Shown in pieces: positions 42,985 to 51,900 of a stretch of 64,000 nucleotides of DNA. Source of the stretch: Acidimicrobiaceae bacterium (GTDB lineage Bacteria > Actinomycetota > Acidimicrobiia > Acidimicrobiales > Aldehydirespiratoraceae); assembly GCA_028819505.1 (NCBI GenBank), contig JAPPLH010000059.1:1-64000 (forward strand), written 5' to 3'. Position 1 is the first letter of the stretch. Each line of letters opens with the position of its first letter. The notes under the pieces were generated by a model that was given only the letters and a program-made list of their open reading frames with translations, was not told the origin of the DNA and searched no databases. The translations under genes and the position numbers were made by a program.

Positions 42985-43869
42985 ATGCTGCCCGCCCAGT
43001 TCGACTACGTAGCGGCCTCCTCGGTGGAGGAGGCGATTGCCGCCAAGGCCGAGGGGGGTGACGAGACCCGGATCCTGGCCGGCGGGCAGAGCCTGCTGCC
43101 GATGATGAAGCTGCGGTTCGCGACTCCTGCGAAGCTGGTGGACATCAACCGGATCGCCGGTCTCGACACCATCGAGCATCGCAACGGCCACCTGCATGTC
43201 GGGGCGCTGGTCCGCCACGCCGACATCGCCGCCTCCGGCGAGGTGTCCGGCGCCGTCGCCTCGGCCGCCCCCTGGATCGCCGACCCGCTGGTGCGCAACC
43301 TGGGCACCATGTGCGGGTCGGTGGCCCACTGCGACCCCGAGGGCGACTGGAACTCGGTGCTGCTGGCCACCGGCGCCGAGGTGGTCGCCCAGGGGCCGTC
43401 CGGCTCCAGGTCCATCGCCATCGGCGACTTCGTGCAGGACTTCTTCACCAACTCCCTCGACGAAGACGAGATGGTGGTCGCCCTGCAGATCCCGGTCCCG
43501 TCGGGTCCCTCCGGCGGCGCCTACCAGAAGCTGGAGCGCAAGGTCGGCGACTACGCCACCGTCGGCGTCGCCGCCCACCTCGAGCTGGCAGCCGACGGCA
43601 CGATCTCGGCGGCCGGCGTGGCCATGACGTCGGTGGCGCCCATCAACCGCAAGGCCACCGAGGCCGAGGCGGTGCTGGTGGGCAACCCACCGGGCGCCGA
43701 ACTGTTCGCCGCGGCCGGCGAGGCGGCCGCGGCCGAGTCCGATCCCCGCGACGACGTGCGGGGCTCGGCCCGATGGAAGCGCCAAGTGGTGGCCGCCTTC
43801 ACCCGGAGGGCCCTGGCCGCCGCCGCCGAGCAGGCTCAGAGGCCGAGCGGAGGGGGGAGCGACTCATGA
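42985..43869 (+). CDS. coxM: Aerobic CO dehydrogenase medium (FAD) subunit
   Basis: CoxM binds FAD and passes electrons from the iron-sulfur subunit onward. It begins LPAQFDYVAASSVEEAI and carries the FAD-binding motif AGGQSLLPMMKLR and the second motif LVRNLGTMCGSVAHCDPEGD. ATG 42985 (294 residues) is preferred for its AGG-rich upstream; GTG 42973 is an alternative. The order M-S-L with coxS and coxL downstream is the form I arrangement. Its stop overlaps the ATG of a repeat-encoded small frame. Confidence 0.93.
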   Translation: MLPAQFDYVAASSVEEAIAAKAEGGDETRILAGGQSLLPMMKLRFATPAKLVDINRIAGLDTIEHRNGHLHVGALVRHADIAASGEVSGAVASAAPWIADPLVRNLGTMCGSVAHCDPEGDWNSVLLATGAEVVAQGPSGSRSIAIGDFVQDFFTNSLDEDEMVVALQIPVPSGPSGGAYQKLERKVGDYATVGVAAHLELAADGTISAAGVAMTSVAPINRKATEAEAVLVGNPPGAELFAAAGEAAAAESDPRDDVRGSARWKRQVVAAFTRRALAAAAEQAQRPSGGGSDS

Positions 43870-43937
43870 GGATCCTGACGATGCGCCCAGCGAGGCCGTG
43901 GCCCGAGCGGCCCGTGAGCGAAGCGAACATGAGCGGG
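43866..43937 (+). repeat. Intercistronic repeat copy between coxM and coxS
   Basis: This 72-bp element matches 3004-3075 over its full length and contains GTGGCCCGAGCGGCCCGTGA. It starts on the ATG that overlaps the coxM stop, exactly as the copy at 3004 starts on the rnc stop. A third form, 44532-44582, follows in the next gap of the same operon. Confidence 0.88.
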
Positions 43938-43994
43938 AATGACGCCGCTGCGACGCGACGGGCGTTCATCCGCAAGCGCTCGCCTCAGGCCTGA
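43866..43994 (+). CDS. Putative 42-residue peptide encoded across the repeat
   Basis: The frame starts at ATG 43866 (ATGA overlap with the coxM stop) and ends at TGA 43992-43994, twelve bases before coxS. The sequence starts MRILTMRPARPWPERP and ends in a basic stretch. The first 24 residues match the small frame at 3004 at about 60% of positions. It has no known family. Translation is plausible from the overlap, but there is no independent sign of selection on the peptide. Confidence 0.3.
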   Translation: MRILTMRPARPWPERPVSEANMSGNDAAATRRAFIRKRSPQA

Positions 43995-44006
43995 GAGGGG
44001 GACACC

Positions 44007-44501
<495 letters not shown>

Positions 44502-44512
44502 GGGAGCGAATC

Positions 44513-44605
44513 ATGACAAAGAGCAACGTGTCCAGCGAGGCCGTGGCCCGAGCGGCCCGTGAGCGCAGCGAACAGGAGCGGGAACGACTGGGGAGCGAGC
44601 AATGA
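44513..44605 (+). CDS. Putative 30-residue peptide encoded across the repeat
   Basis: ATG 44513 to TGA 44603-44605, whose last codon overlaps the coxL start (ATGA). It reads the repeat in a different frame from the copies at 3004 and 43866 and gives AVARAARERSEQERER. The frame change argues that coupling to coxL, rather than the peptide sequence, is what matters. No family is recognised. Confidence 0.3.
   Translation: MTKSNVSSEAVARAARERSEQERERLGSEQ
44532..44582 (+). repeat. Intercistronic repeat copy between coxS and coxL
   Basis: The core is CCAGCGAGGCCGTGGCCCG followed by GAGCGGCCCGTGAGCGCAGC. It is almost identical to the inner part of 43866-43937 but lacks that copy's first 20 bases, which are replaced by unrelated sequence. 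It lies 19 bases before the coxL start. Confidence 0.88.
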
Positions 44606-46959
44606 CCGACACAACGACGACACCTCCCGAGATCGGCGGCATCGGCCACAGCGTCAAGCGGGTGGAGGACGCCCGCCTCATCGAGGGCCAGGGCAACTTC
44701 CTCGACGACATCGCGCTGCCCGGGATGCTGCACATGGCGCTGGTCCGCTCGCCGGTGGCCCACGCCCGCATCAACAGCATCGACACCGACGCGGCCACCG
44801 CGGTGGACGGAGTGCTGGCCGTGGTGACCGGCGAGCTCATGGCCGCCCACAACCTGGCCTGGATGCCCACCCTGTCGGGCGACACCCAGGCCGTGCTGGC
44901 CACCGACAAGGTCCGCTACCAGGGCCAGGAGGTGGCCGCGGTCATCGCCACCGACCCGTACGCGGCCGCCGACGGGGCCGAGCTGGTCGACGTCGACTAC
45001 GAGATACTCGACGCCATCACCACGCCCCAGCAATCCTTGGCCGATGGCGCGGTGCTGATCCGCGACGAGAAGGATGGCCAGACCGACAACCTGGCCTACA
45101 CCTGGGAGACCGGCGACGAGGCCGCCACCGAGGCCGCCTTCGCCGGCGCCGACCGGGTGGTGTCGCTGACCACCCACTACCCGCGCTCGCATCCGGCGCC
45201 GCTCGAGACGTGCGGGATCGTGGCCGACGTCGACTCGGTGACCGGCCAAGCCACCATCTACATGACGTCGCAGGCCCCCCACGCCCACCGGACGCTGTTC
45301 GCGCTGGTGGCGGGGCTGCCCGAGCAGAACATCCGCATCGTCAGCCCCGACATCGGCGGCGGGTTCGGCAACAAGGTGCCCATCTATCCGGGCTATGTGG
45401 TGGCCACCGCGGCCAGCCTGCTGATCGGCCAGCCGGTCAAGTGGGTGGAGACCCGCACCGGCAACCTGATCTCGACCGGGTTCGGGCGGGACTACTACAT
45501 GACCGGCGAACTGGCCCTCACCAACGAGGGCCGGATCCAGGCCATGCGGGTGGACATGCTGTCGGACCAGGGCGCCTTCTACTCCGACGCCCAGCCCACC
45601 CGCTACCGGGCCGGGCTGTTCCACGTATGCACCGGCAGCTACGACTTCCCGCACGCGCACATCAAGTGCCGGGGCGCCTTCACCAACAAGGCGCCCGGCG
45701 GGGTGGCCTACCGCTGCTCGTTCCGCATCACCGAGGCGTCGTTCCTGATCGAGCGGCTGATGCAGACCGCGGCCGACGAGCTGGGCATCGACCCGGCCGA
45801 GCTGCGGCTGCGGAACTTCATCCAGCCCGAGCAGTTCCCGTACGAGACGGCCACCGGGTTCGTGTACGACTCCGGCGACTACCCGACCGCGCTGCGCAAG
45901 GCGCTGGACGCGGCCGGCTACGACGAGCTGCGGGCCGAGCAGGCCGCCGCCCGCGAGGAAGGGCGGCTGATGGGGATCGGCATCGCCCACTTCACCGAGG
46001 CGGTCGGGGCCGGCCCGGCCCACACCTACGACATCGCCGGGCTCAAGATGATCGACTCGGCCGAGCTGCGGGTCCATCCCACCGGCAAGGCCATCCTCAA
46101 GCTCGGGGTGAAGACCCAGGGCCAGGGACATGAGACGACCTTCGCCCAGATCGTGGCCTCCGAGACCGGCATACCCGCCACCGACATCAAGGTGATCCAC
46201 GGCGACACCGACGACACCCCCTACGGGCTGGGCACGTACGCGTCGCGCTCCACCCCGGTGGGTGGGGCGGCCACCGCGATGGTGGCCCGCAAGATCGCCG
46301 ACAAGGCCCGCCACATCGCCGCCCACCTGCTCGAGGCCGCGCCCGAGGACATCGAGCGCTCCGCCGACAAGTTCCATGTGGCCGGCTCGCCCGACCAGTC
46401 GGTGACCATCCAGGACGCGGCCTTCGCGGCGTACACGAACCTGCCTGAGGGCATGGAGTACGGCCTCGAGGACGTCACCTACTACAACCCGCCCAACCTC
46501 ACGTTCCCCTACGGGTCCTACGTGGTGGTGGTGGACGTGGACCCCGACACCGGGGTGTGGAAGGTGCGCCGCATGGTCGCGCTCGACGACTGCGGGGTGC
46601 GCATCAACCCCATGATCGTGGAGGGCCAGATCCATGGCGGCCTCACCGAGGGGTTCGCCATGTCGTCGATGCAGTGGATCACCTTCGACGACGACGGCAA
46701 CTGCATCGGGTCGAACTTCATGGACTACCTGGTCCCCACCGCGTGGGAGACGCCCCGCTTCGAGCTGCTGGAGACGGTCACCCCGTCGCCGCACCACCCG
46801 ATCGGGGCCAAGGGCATCGGCGAGTCGGCCACAGTCGGCTCTCCCGCCGCCTTCGTGAACGCGGTGATCGACGCGGTGGCCCACCTCGGGGTGCGCAACA
46901 TCGACATGCCGGTCCTGCCCGACCGGGTATGGGAGGCCATCGACTCAGCCACCGGCTGA
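44602..46959 (+). CDS. coxL: Aerobic CO dehydrogenase large (Mo-Cu) subunit, form I
   Basis: CoxL oxidises CO to CO2 at a Mo-Cu site bridged by an active-site Cys. The diagnostic form I loop AYRCSFR lies in PGGVAYRCSFRITEA (about residue 370). Form II proteins instead have AYRGAGR. Other family blocks are GIGHSVKRVEDARLIEGQGNF, IGGGFGNKVPIYPGY and HPIGAKGIGESATVGSPAAF with the late Glu. The 785-residue length is close to normal. The product is cytoplasmic and forms a (LMS)2 complex with CoxM and CoxS. The maturation genes usually expected after coxL are not here; the region switches to the defence island. Confidence 0.96.
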   Translation: MTDTTTTPPEIGGIGHSVKRVEDARLIEGQGNFLDDIALPGMLHMALVRSPVAHARINSIDTDAATAVDGVLAVVTGELMAAHNLAWMPTLSGDTQAVLATDKVRYQGQEVAAVIATDPYAAADGAELVDVDYEILDAITTPQQSLADGAVLIRDEKDGQTDNLAYTWETGDEAATEAAFAGADRVVSLTTHYPRSHPAPLETCGIVADVDSVTGQATIYMTSQAPHAHRTLFALVAGLPEQNIRIVSPDIGGGFGNKVPIYPGYVVATAASLLIGQPVKWVETRTGNLISTGFGRDYYMTGELALTNEGRIQAMRVDMLSDQGAFYSDAQPTRYRAGLFHVCTGSYDFPHAHIKCRGAFTNKAPGGVAYRCSFRITEASFLIERLMQTAADELGIDPAELRLRNFIQPEQFPYETATGFVYDSGDYPTALRKALDAAGYDELRAEQAAAREEGRLMGIGIAHFTEAVGAGPAHTYDIAGLKMIDSAELRVHPTGKAILKLGVKTQGQGHETTFAQIVASETGIPATDIKVIHGDTDDTPYGLGTYASRSTPVGGAATAMVARKIADKARHIAAHLLEAAPEDIERSADKFHVAGSPDQSVTIQDAAFAAYTNLPEGMEYGLEDVTYYNPPNLTFPYGSYVVVVDVDPDTGVWKVRRMVALDDCGVRINPMIVEGQIHGGLTEGFAMSSMQWITFDDDGNCIGSNFMDYLVPTAWETPRFELLETVTPSPHHPIGAKGIGESATVGSPAAFVNAVIDAVAHLGVRNIDMPVLPDRVWEAIDSATG

Positions 46960-47098
46960 CTCTCTCAGACGACCGAACTAGTAGGATCCGCGCCTGAAGT
47001 CACCGCAGCCCTGGTCCGAGCCAGCGGCTGGTGTTCGCTTAACCTTGGGGGTGCCTGTGGAGCGTGACCGGATGAGCCAGCCCGGGTGAACCAGCGCG

Positions 47099-48868
47099 AT
47101 GAAGCAGAGCGGCCGCGAGTTCGACGAACATGAGAGTGGCACTGGTGGCGTGAGGCGTCTCGATTCGGCAGAGACCATTGCTCGCATCGATGAACTTCTT
47201 GAGGTTTCTTACCGGTCGGGTGACCTGGGGAATGTTGATGACATTCTCTCTGAGATCGTGTACGTCCTCCTTAGCTTGAACACACGCGAGACCGTCTACC
47301 AGAGTGTCTTCGCTCGCCTCAGACGCAAGTATCCCCGGTGGCTCGACGTCGCGACAGCCGCGCTCCCCGAACTGGAGGGCGTGCTGCGGCCCGGAGGCCT
47401 CCAGTCGCAACGGGCTGGTTACCTCCAGTCGCTCCTCGGAGCAGTCTTGAGGGACAACCGCAAGCGCGGCATGAGCCCGGCCGGCGACGGTGACGATCTC
47501 ACCCTGGAGTACCTCCATGAGATGGGAGACGACGAAGTAGAGGCCTTCCTGGTATCGCTTCCGGGCGTTGGCAAGAAGACCGCTAGGTGTGTCATGGCGT
47601 ACGCGTTCAACCGGCACACATTCGCCGTCGACACTCATGTCGCTCGGGTCTTCGGTCGACTCGGACTGATTCCTCCACGACAGAAGCCAGAGCATGACCT
47701 GTACCAGTCGATCGTCCCTCCACGGGTACGGAAGCGGCTTCACATCAACCTCATCCACCATGGCCGGACCATCTGCAGGAGCCGAGCGCGGTGTGACACA
47801 TGCGTACTTGTCTCCTTCTGCCCCGTAGGCCAGCACCGCGTCGCTCTTGAAGATCCCAGACCGGCAGCTGTCGATCTCTTTGCGGGGGCCGGAGGTCTTG
47901 GCCATGGTTTCCGCCAGGCGGGGTGGCGCGTTGCGGTCGCTGTGGAGGCCGACCGGAACGCCGCGCAGACCTACCGGGCGAACAACCCAGGAACTCCCGT
48001 AGTCGAGGCCGATGTCACCGAGATAGCTGCAGAGGACCTCCGCAAGGTCTCGCCTGGACTCGATCCTGCTGCAGTACTTGCGGGTCCCCCATGCCAGGGT
48101 TACTCGGCTGCGGGAGCACGCAACCCCAGCGACCCGCAGAATCGCCTCTACGAGGACGTGGTGCGCGTCGCCGACTCGCTCGATGCCGACCTGATCGTGC
48201 TAGAGAACGTTCCGGGCTTGAGGCGCGTGAACGGTGTTGGGTTCTCTGCTGACATTCTGGCTGCTCTGAACCATCATCGCACCGCCGAGCGCCATGAACT
48301 GCTCGCGTCAGACTTCGGGGTTCCCCAAGCAAGGCGGCGCTTCTTCTTCGTGGCCTCTAGGGGTACTGGTGATGCACCGGTGGATGCACCATCACCCACC
48401 CACTCGGTCGTAGCAGAGGACCGCCTTGCCACCACGCCGACGCTCGAGTCTGTGCTCCGCGGACTGCTGGAGGTCCCCAGCGGGACGGTCGAGGATGCCG
48501 TAGTTCTCGAAGATGGCGCGCTCCTGACGAACAGCGCCACGATGCGCCACTCGCAACGTGTCATCGACAAGATCGCCGGAATCGAACCTGGGAAGGGGCC
48601 AATCTCCTACCGGCGATTGGAGCGCGACTTGGCACGAACGCTCGTAGCGGGACATCGCGCACTCCCGGTCCATCCATGGCTTAACCGGACGATCTCTGTG
48701 AGAGAGGCCGCGCGTATCCAAGGCTTCCCGGACTCGTACGTGTTTTGCGGTCCCCGTTCAAACCAGCCCCTTCAGGTTGCGAACGCCGTGCCGCCCCCCG
48801 TCGCGGAAGCCCTCGGACGGCACTTACTCGCTCGGAGAGCGGTTCAGAACGCGGTTGCTAACGAGTAG
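47099..48868 (+). CDS. Endonuclease III-like domain fused to a C5-cytosine DNA methyltransferase
   Basis: Residues 25-245 are an HhH-GPD glycosylase domain. It has the hairpin LPGVGKKTARC with the catalytic-type Lys160, Asp178 in FAVDTHVARVFGRLGL, and four Cys (226, 232, 235, 241) in a C-x5-C-x2-C-x5-C iron-sulfur loop. Residues 255-589 are a complete C5 methyltransferase: motif I DLFAGAGG (259), catalytic PCQ (Cys332), ENVPG (369), QARRR (410), FPD (543) and QVANAVPP (559), with a short target domain. The likely role is to methylate cytosines and repair T:G mismatches left by 5mC deamination, or alternatively to cut. It converges on the helicase operon and could be the DruM component of a Druantia type II-like system. 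Confidence 0.85.
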   Translation: MKQSGREFDEHESGTGGVRRLDSAETIARIDELLEVSYRSGDLGNVDDILSEIVYVLLSLNTRETVYQSVFARLRRKYPRWLDVATAALPELEGVLRPGGLQSQRAGYLQSLLGAVLRDNRKRGMSPAGDGDDLTLEYLHEMGDDEVEAFLVSLPGVGKKTARCVMAYAFNRHTFAVDTHVARVFGRLGLIPPRQKPEHDLYQSIVPPRVRKRLHINLIHHGRTICRSRARCDTCVLVSFCPVGQHRVALEDPRPAAVDLFAGAGGLGHGFRQAGWRVAVAVEADRNAAQTYRANNPGTPVVEADVTEIAAEDLRKVSPGLDPAAVLAGPPCQGYSAAGARNPSDPQNRLYEDVVRVADSLDADLIVLENVPGLRRVNGVGFSADILAALNHHRTAERHELLASDFGVPQARRRFFFVASRGTGDAPVDAPSPTHSVVAEDRLATTPTLESVLRGLLEVPSGTVEDAVVLEDGALLTNSATMRHSQRVIDKIAGIEPGKGPISYRRLERDLARTLVAGHRALPVHPWLNRTISVREAARIQGFPDSYVFCGPRSNQPLQVANAVPPPVAEALGRHLLARRAVQNAVANE

Positions 48869-48918
48869 ATCGGCCTGGGCGGACTCTTCCCGTGAGGACC
48901 GTCCGTGAGTCGGTTGCT

Positions 48919-51900
48919 TCATGCTCCGAGCGACTGGTAGCTCCAACTCTCACGCCGGAGGAGATTGAATGTGTCGAGATGCTGCGGAGGCGAAGAGACG
49001 GCCGCGTGCGCTTCGGCTAAGAGACCCAGCGGCTTGTGGGGATCCCATAGAGGATGGACAATCACGACATGTTGAGTTCCGACCGCGAATCCAGGAAGCG
49101 GACCACAGTCCCGGGGTGTACAGCCGAAAGTGTTGCAGAACGCGTCCCGCCGCTCTTGGGCGAATTCCTGCCAGCCATCCAGGTCAGGGGCAGTGAAGTC
49201 GCGATCGAGTCCGCAAGCGAATGTACTGTCCGAGAGGCTCTTGATCAGAGATAGGCCGAGCCTCCAGTCGAGCAGTCCGTGAAAGGTCATGTTGCGGTAC
49301 TGCCGCAGGCAGTCGTAGCCAGATGAGTCGCAGTTCTGACGGTGGCTGTCCGAGGTGAGTGCTCCGATAAAGGTGTTCGCCGGTTCGACGCTGCTGGTCG
49401 CGCGGGCAAGTACCGCGGCCCAGTTGTCGTGTACCCAGGCCACGTATCCCGAGCCGTTGGTGAGGTGATCGCTCAGGACGATCTCCCCGGCTCTCCGGCC
49501 GGTGGCTAGCTCGACCTGGCGTACGTTACTTACTTCGAATTCATCTGGATCAATGTCAAGTAACTCTGCAGCAAGGGAACGGAGGATGAAAGCCGCCGAG
49601 TAGTAGGCGGCCTTCACCGCGCCGGAGGACGAGAGTGGGTCGAGGCGAAGGCCCGCTTGCACGGTGGCCGGCCTGATCCGGAGGACATCGGTCGTCTTCG
49701 GGGAAGCCAATGCGAACGACTCGGACGTGACGGAAGATGAGAAGGTAATGTCGTCAACCGTCTGGAAGCGCTCGTCGATCCATTGGGACTCCAGTACCTG
49801 ACCTCTCCTGTTCGTGGTGCCCAACTTTCCGGTGAACAGTTCCCCTCTGCGGTCGTTGACCCTGTAGACGCGGCCCGCTGACGAGTAGGCAACCGCTGAG
49901 TTCGTGGCCGGTACGTGGTTGCAGGGTTGGGGCTCGGACTCTGCCACGCTCGCCGTGCCCATCGCGAGGAGTTCTCCTTCCTCTTTTGCGTCCTTTCCGG
50001 GGTGCATGCTTGTCCGGAAGCCGAGGGGGACCGCGAACTGGTAGATCCGGAAGGCCATCGGCGTGTCGTCGGGGGTGCAGCCGCATTCGGGGCAGGTGTC
50101 GTTGTCTGGCTCGTCGTCGCTTGTCCTCGCGAAGTGGCAGCGTTCGCAGCGCTGCATCCACCGCCGCCCAGCCAGAGGGTTCGGGTTGGACGGTTCCCAA
50201 CGGCCCTTCCTGTAGATGTAGGGAGCGGTGAAGCCGATCGGAACATGGATCCGCTTGTCTTTCGTGCGCTCCGAGCCCGGAGCAAACTCTGTGATCGCGA
50301 GGTCCAGGTCCCGGTCGATTTCGCTCGAGGTCTTGGCCCGTAGTTGATGGAACAGGAGTCGGCTGCGGGACGGCATGCCGTACATGGGAAGGATCGCACC
50401 CTCGGCGAGGCGTTCTGCCAGTCCCTCGCCTGTGAGTTCGGGGTTCGCGGCTGCCTGGGAGATGTCGTCGTGCAACTCGTTTCGAGCGTACGCTTCGAGG
50501 TCTGCCCCCGCGGGGCACCCAGGTCCAGATGTGAGCGCAGCGGCGATGTCGGCAACGGCGTCCGCATTGGCTAGCCAGTCCCGGATTCCTTCTCGTATCG
50601 ACTCCTCATCGTGCCATGAACTGGAGAGTCCGAATTCGCCGTGAGAGTCGGGTGGTCTGGGGCTGTCCCAGCATGTGACGCCGTTGTCTAGGAACGCCCG
50701 CCGCAAACACTCCTTGGCGACGAGGCGCTGAGCTATCTCCCGTCGAGCCATTGACAGGAACGGGACAGGTGGCTTGTCTCCAGTGATCCGGTCTGGATGG
50801 CGGTAGTAGAACTCGTCGTGGCTGCGACCGCGGCACAGCGTCAATACGGTGGCGAATGCTTGACCCCGGCGGCCAGCTCGTCCTGCGCGCTGCTGGTAGT
50901 TGAAGCGCATAGGAGGCATGTTCCCGAGGACAACGGCCTGGAGGCTGCCGATATCGACGCCGACCTCCATAGTCGTGGTGACGCTCAGCACGTCAATCTC
51001 ATCAACTCGCTGGACGAGTGGCCGCTCCGGCTGGGGTTCCACCTCGACAACGATGTCTCTGAAGAGTCGCTGCCGTTCCGCCTGGTCATCTGATTGAGCG
51101 GTTAGCTCCTCGGTGTGGAGCCTCAAGGGCTGCCTCAGTTCCGCTGCCTCGCGCGCGTAGTAGTTGCGTGAGTGAAGATCGGCGCACGTCTCGGTGGGCG
51201 AAGCGGGAAGCGGCTCGTGGCAGTGCGTACAGACTCCCGTGCTGTGAAGATGCTCACGGGTGCAGGCGGTGCATCTCCAGACTGGATCTTCGGGAAGCGC
51301 CAGCCGTATGTTGAGCCGGCGCGGCTTAAGGATGAGATTCGCGTGCCCGCCTTCGCGGCAAACCGCTCTCCACACAACCTCAAGGAGCGGTGTCTCGCTT
51401 ACCCCGGCCACGATCGCGCATTGCTTGACGAAGTTCCTCAGCCTTGCGCGAGCGCTCTCCCAATCGGGCCAAGCTGGCAACGGGTACTCTGCCGGCTCTT
51501 GCGGGTACCGGTACAGGGCACCCATGACTCGTAGCGTCGCATCGCAGATGCTCCGGAAGCGCGCAGAATCGACGCCACAGTCGTCCGCGAGGTGTCCGAT
51601 CTCATCGTCGCTCAGATCCAGTCTTGGGTAGCCCAGCCCTGCCGATTCGAAGCCGAAGTAGAGGCGGCTGAAGAGAACTCCGCAGATTTCCGAGACCACC
51701 TTTCGGCGGAGGCGTTCGCGCTTCTCTCGGGCTTCCGGTGATATACCGTCCTGCCAGCCAGCAACGGGGTCCGAGAAGTCGAAGAAATCGGTCCACCGGT
51801 GCCATGCGTCGTCGTACTTGTAGTCCTGGTACAGGACTTCGTTGCCTCCGGGGTTCACTCCGAGTCGGATGAGCCGGAGGAGTAGCGATCCCGGCGCGAA

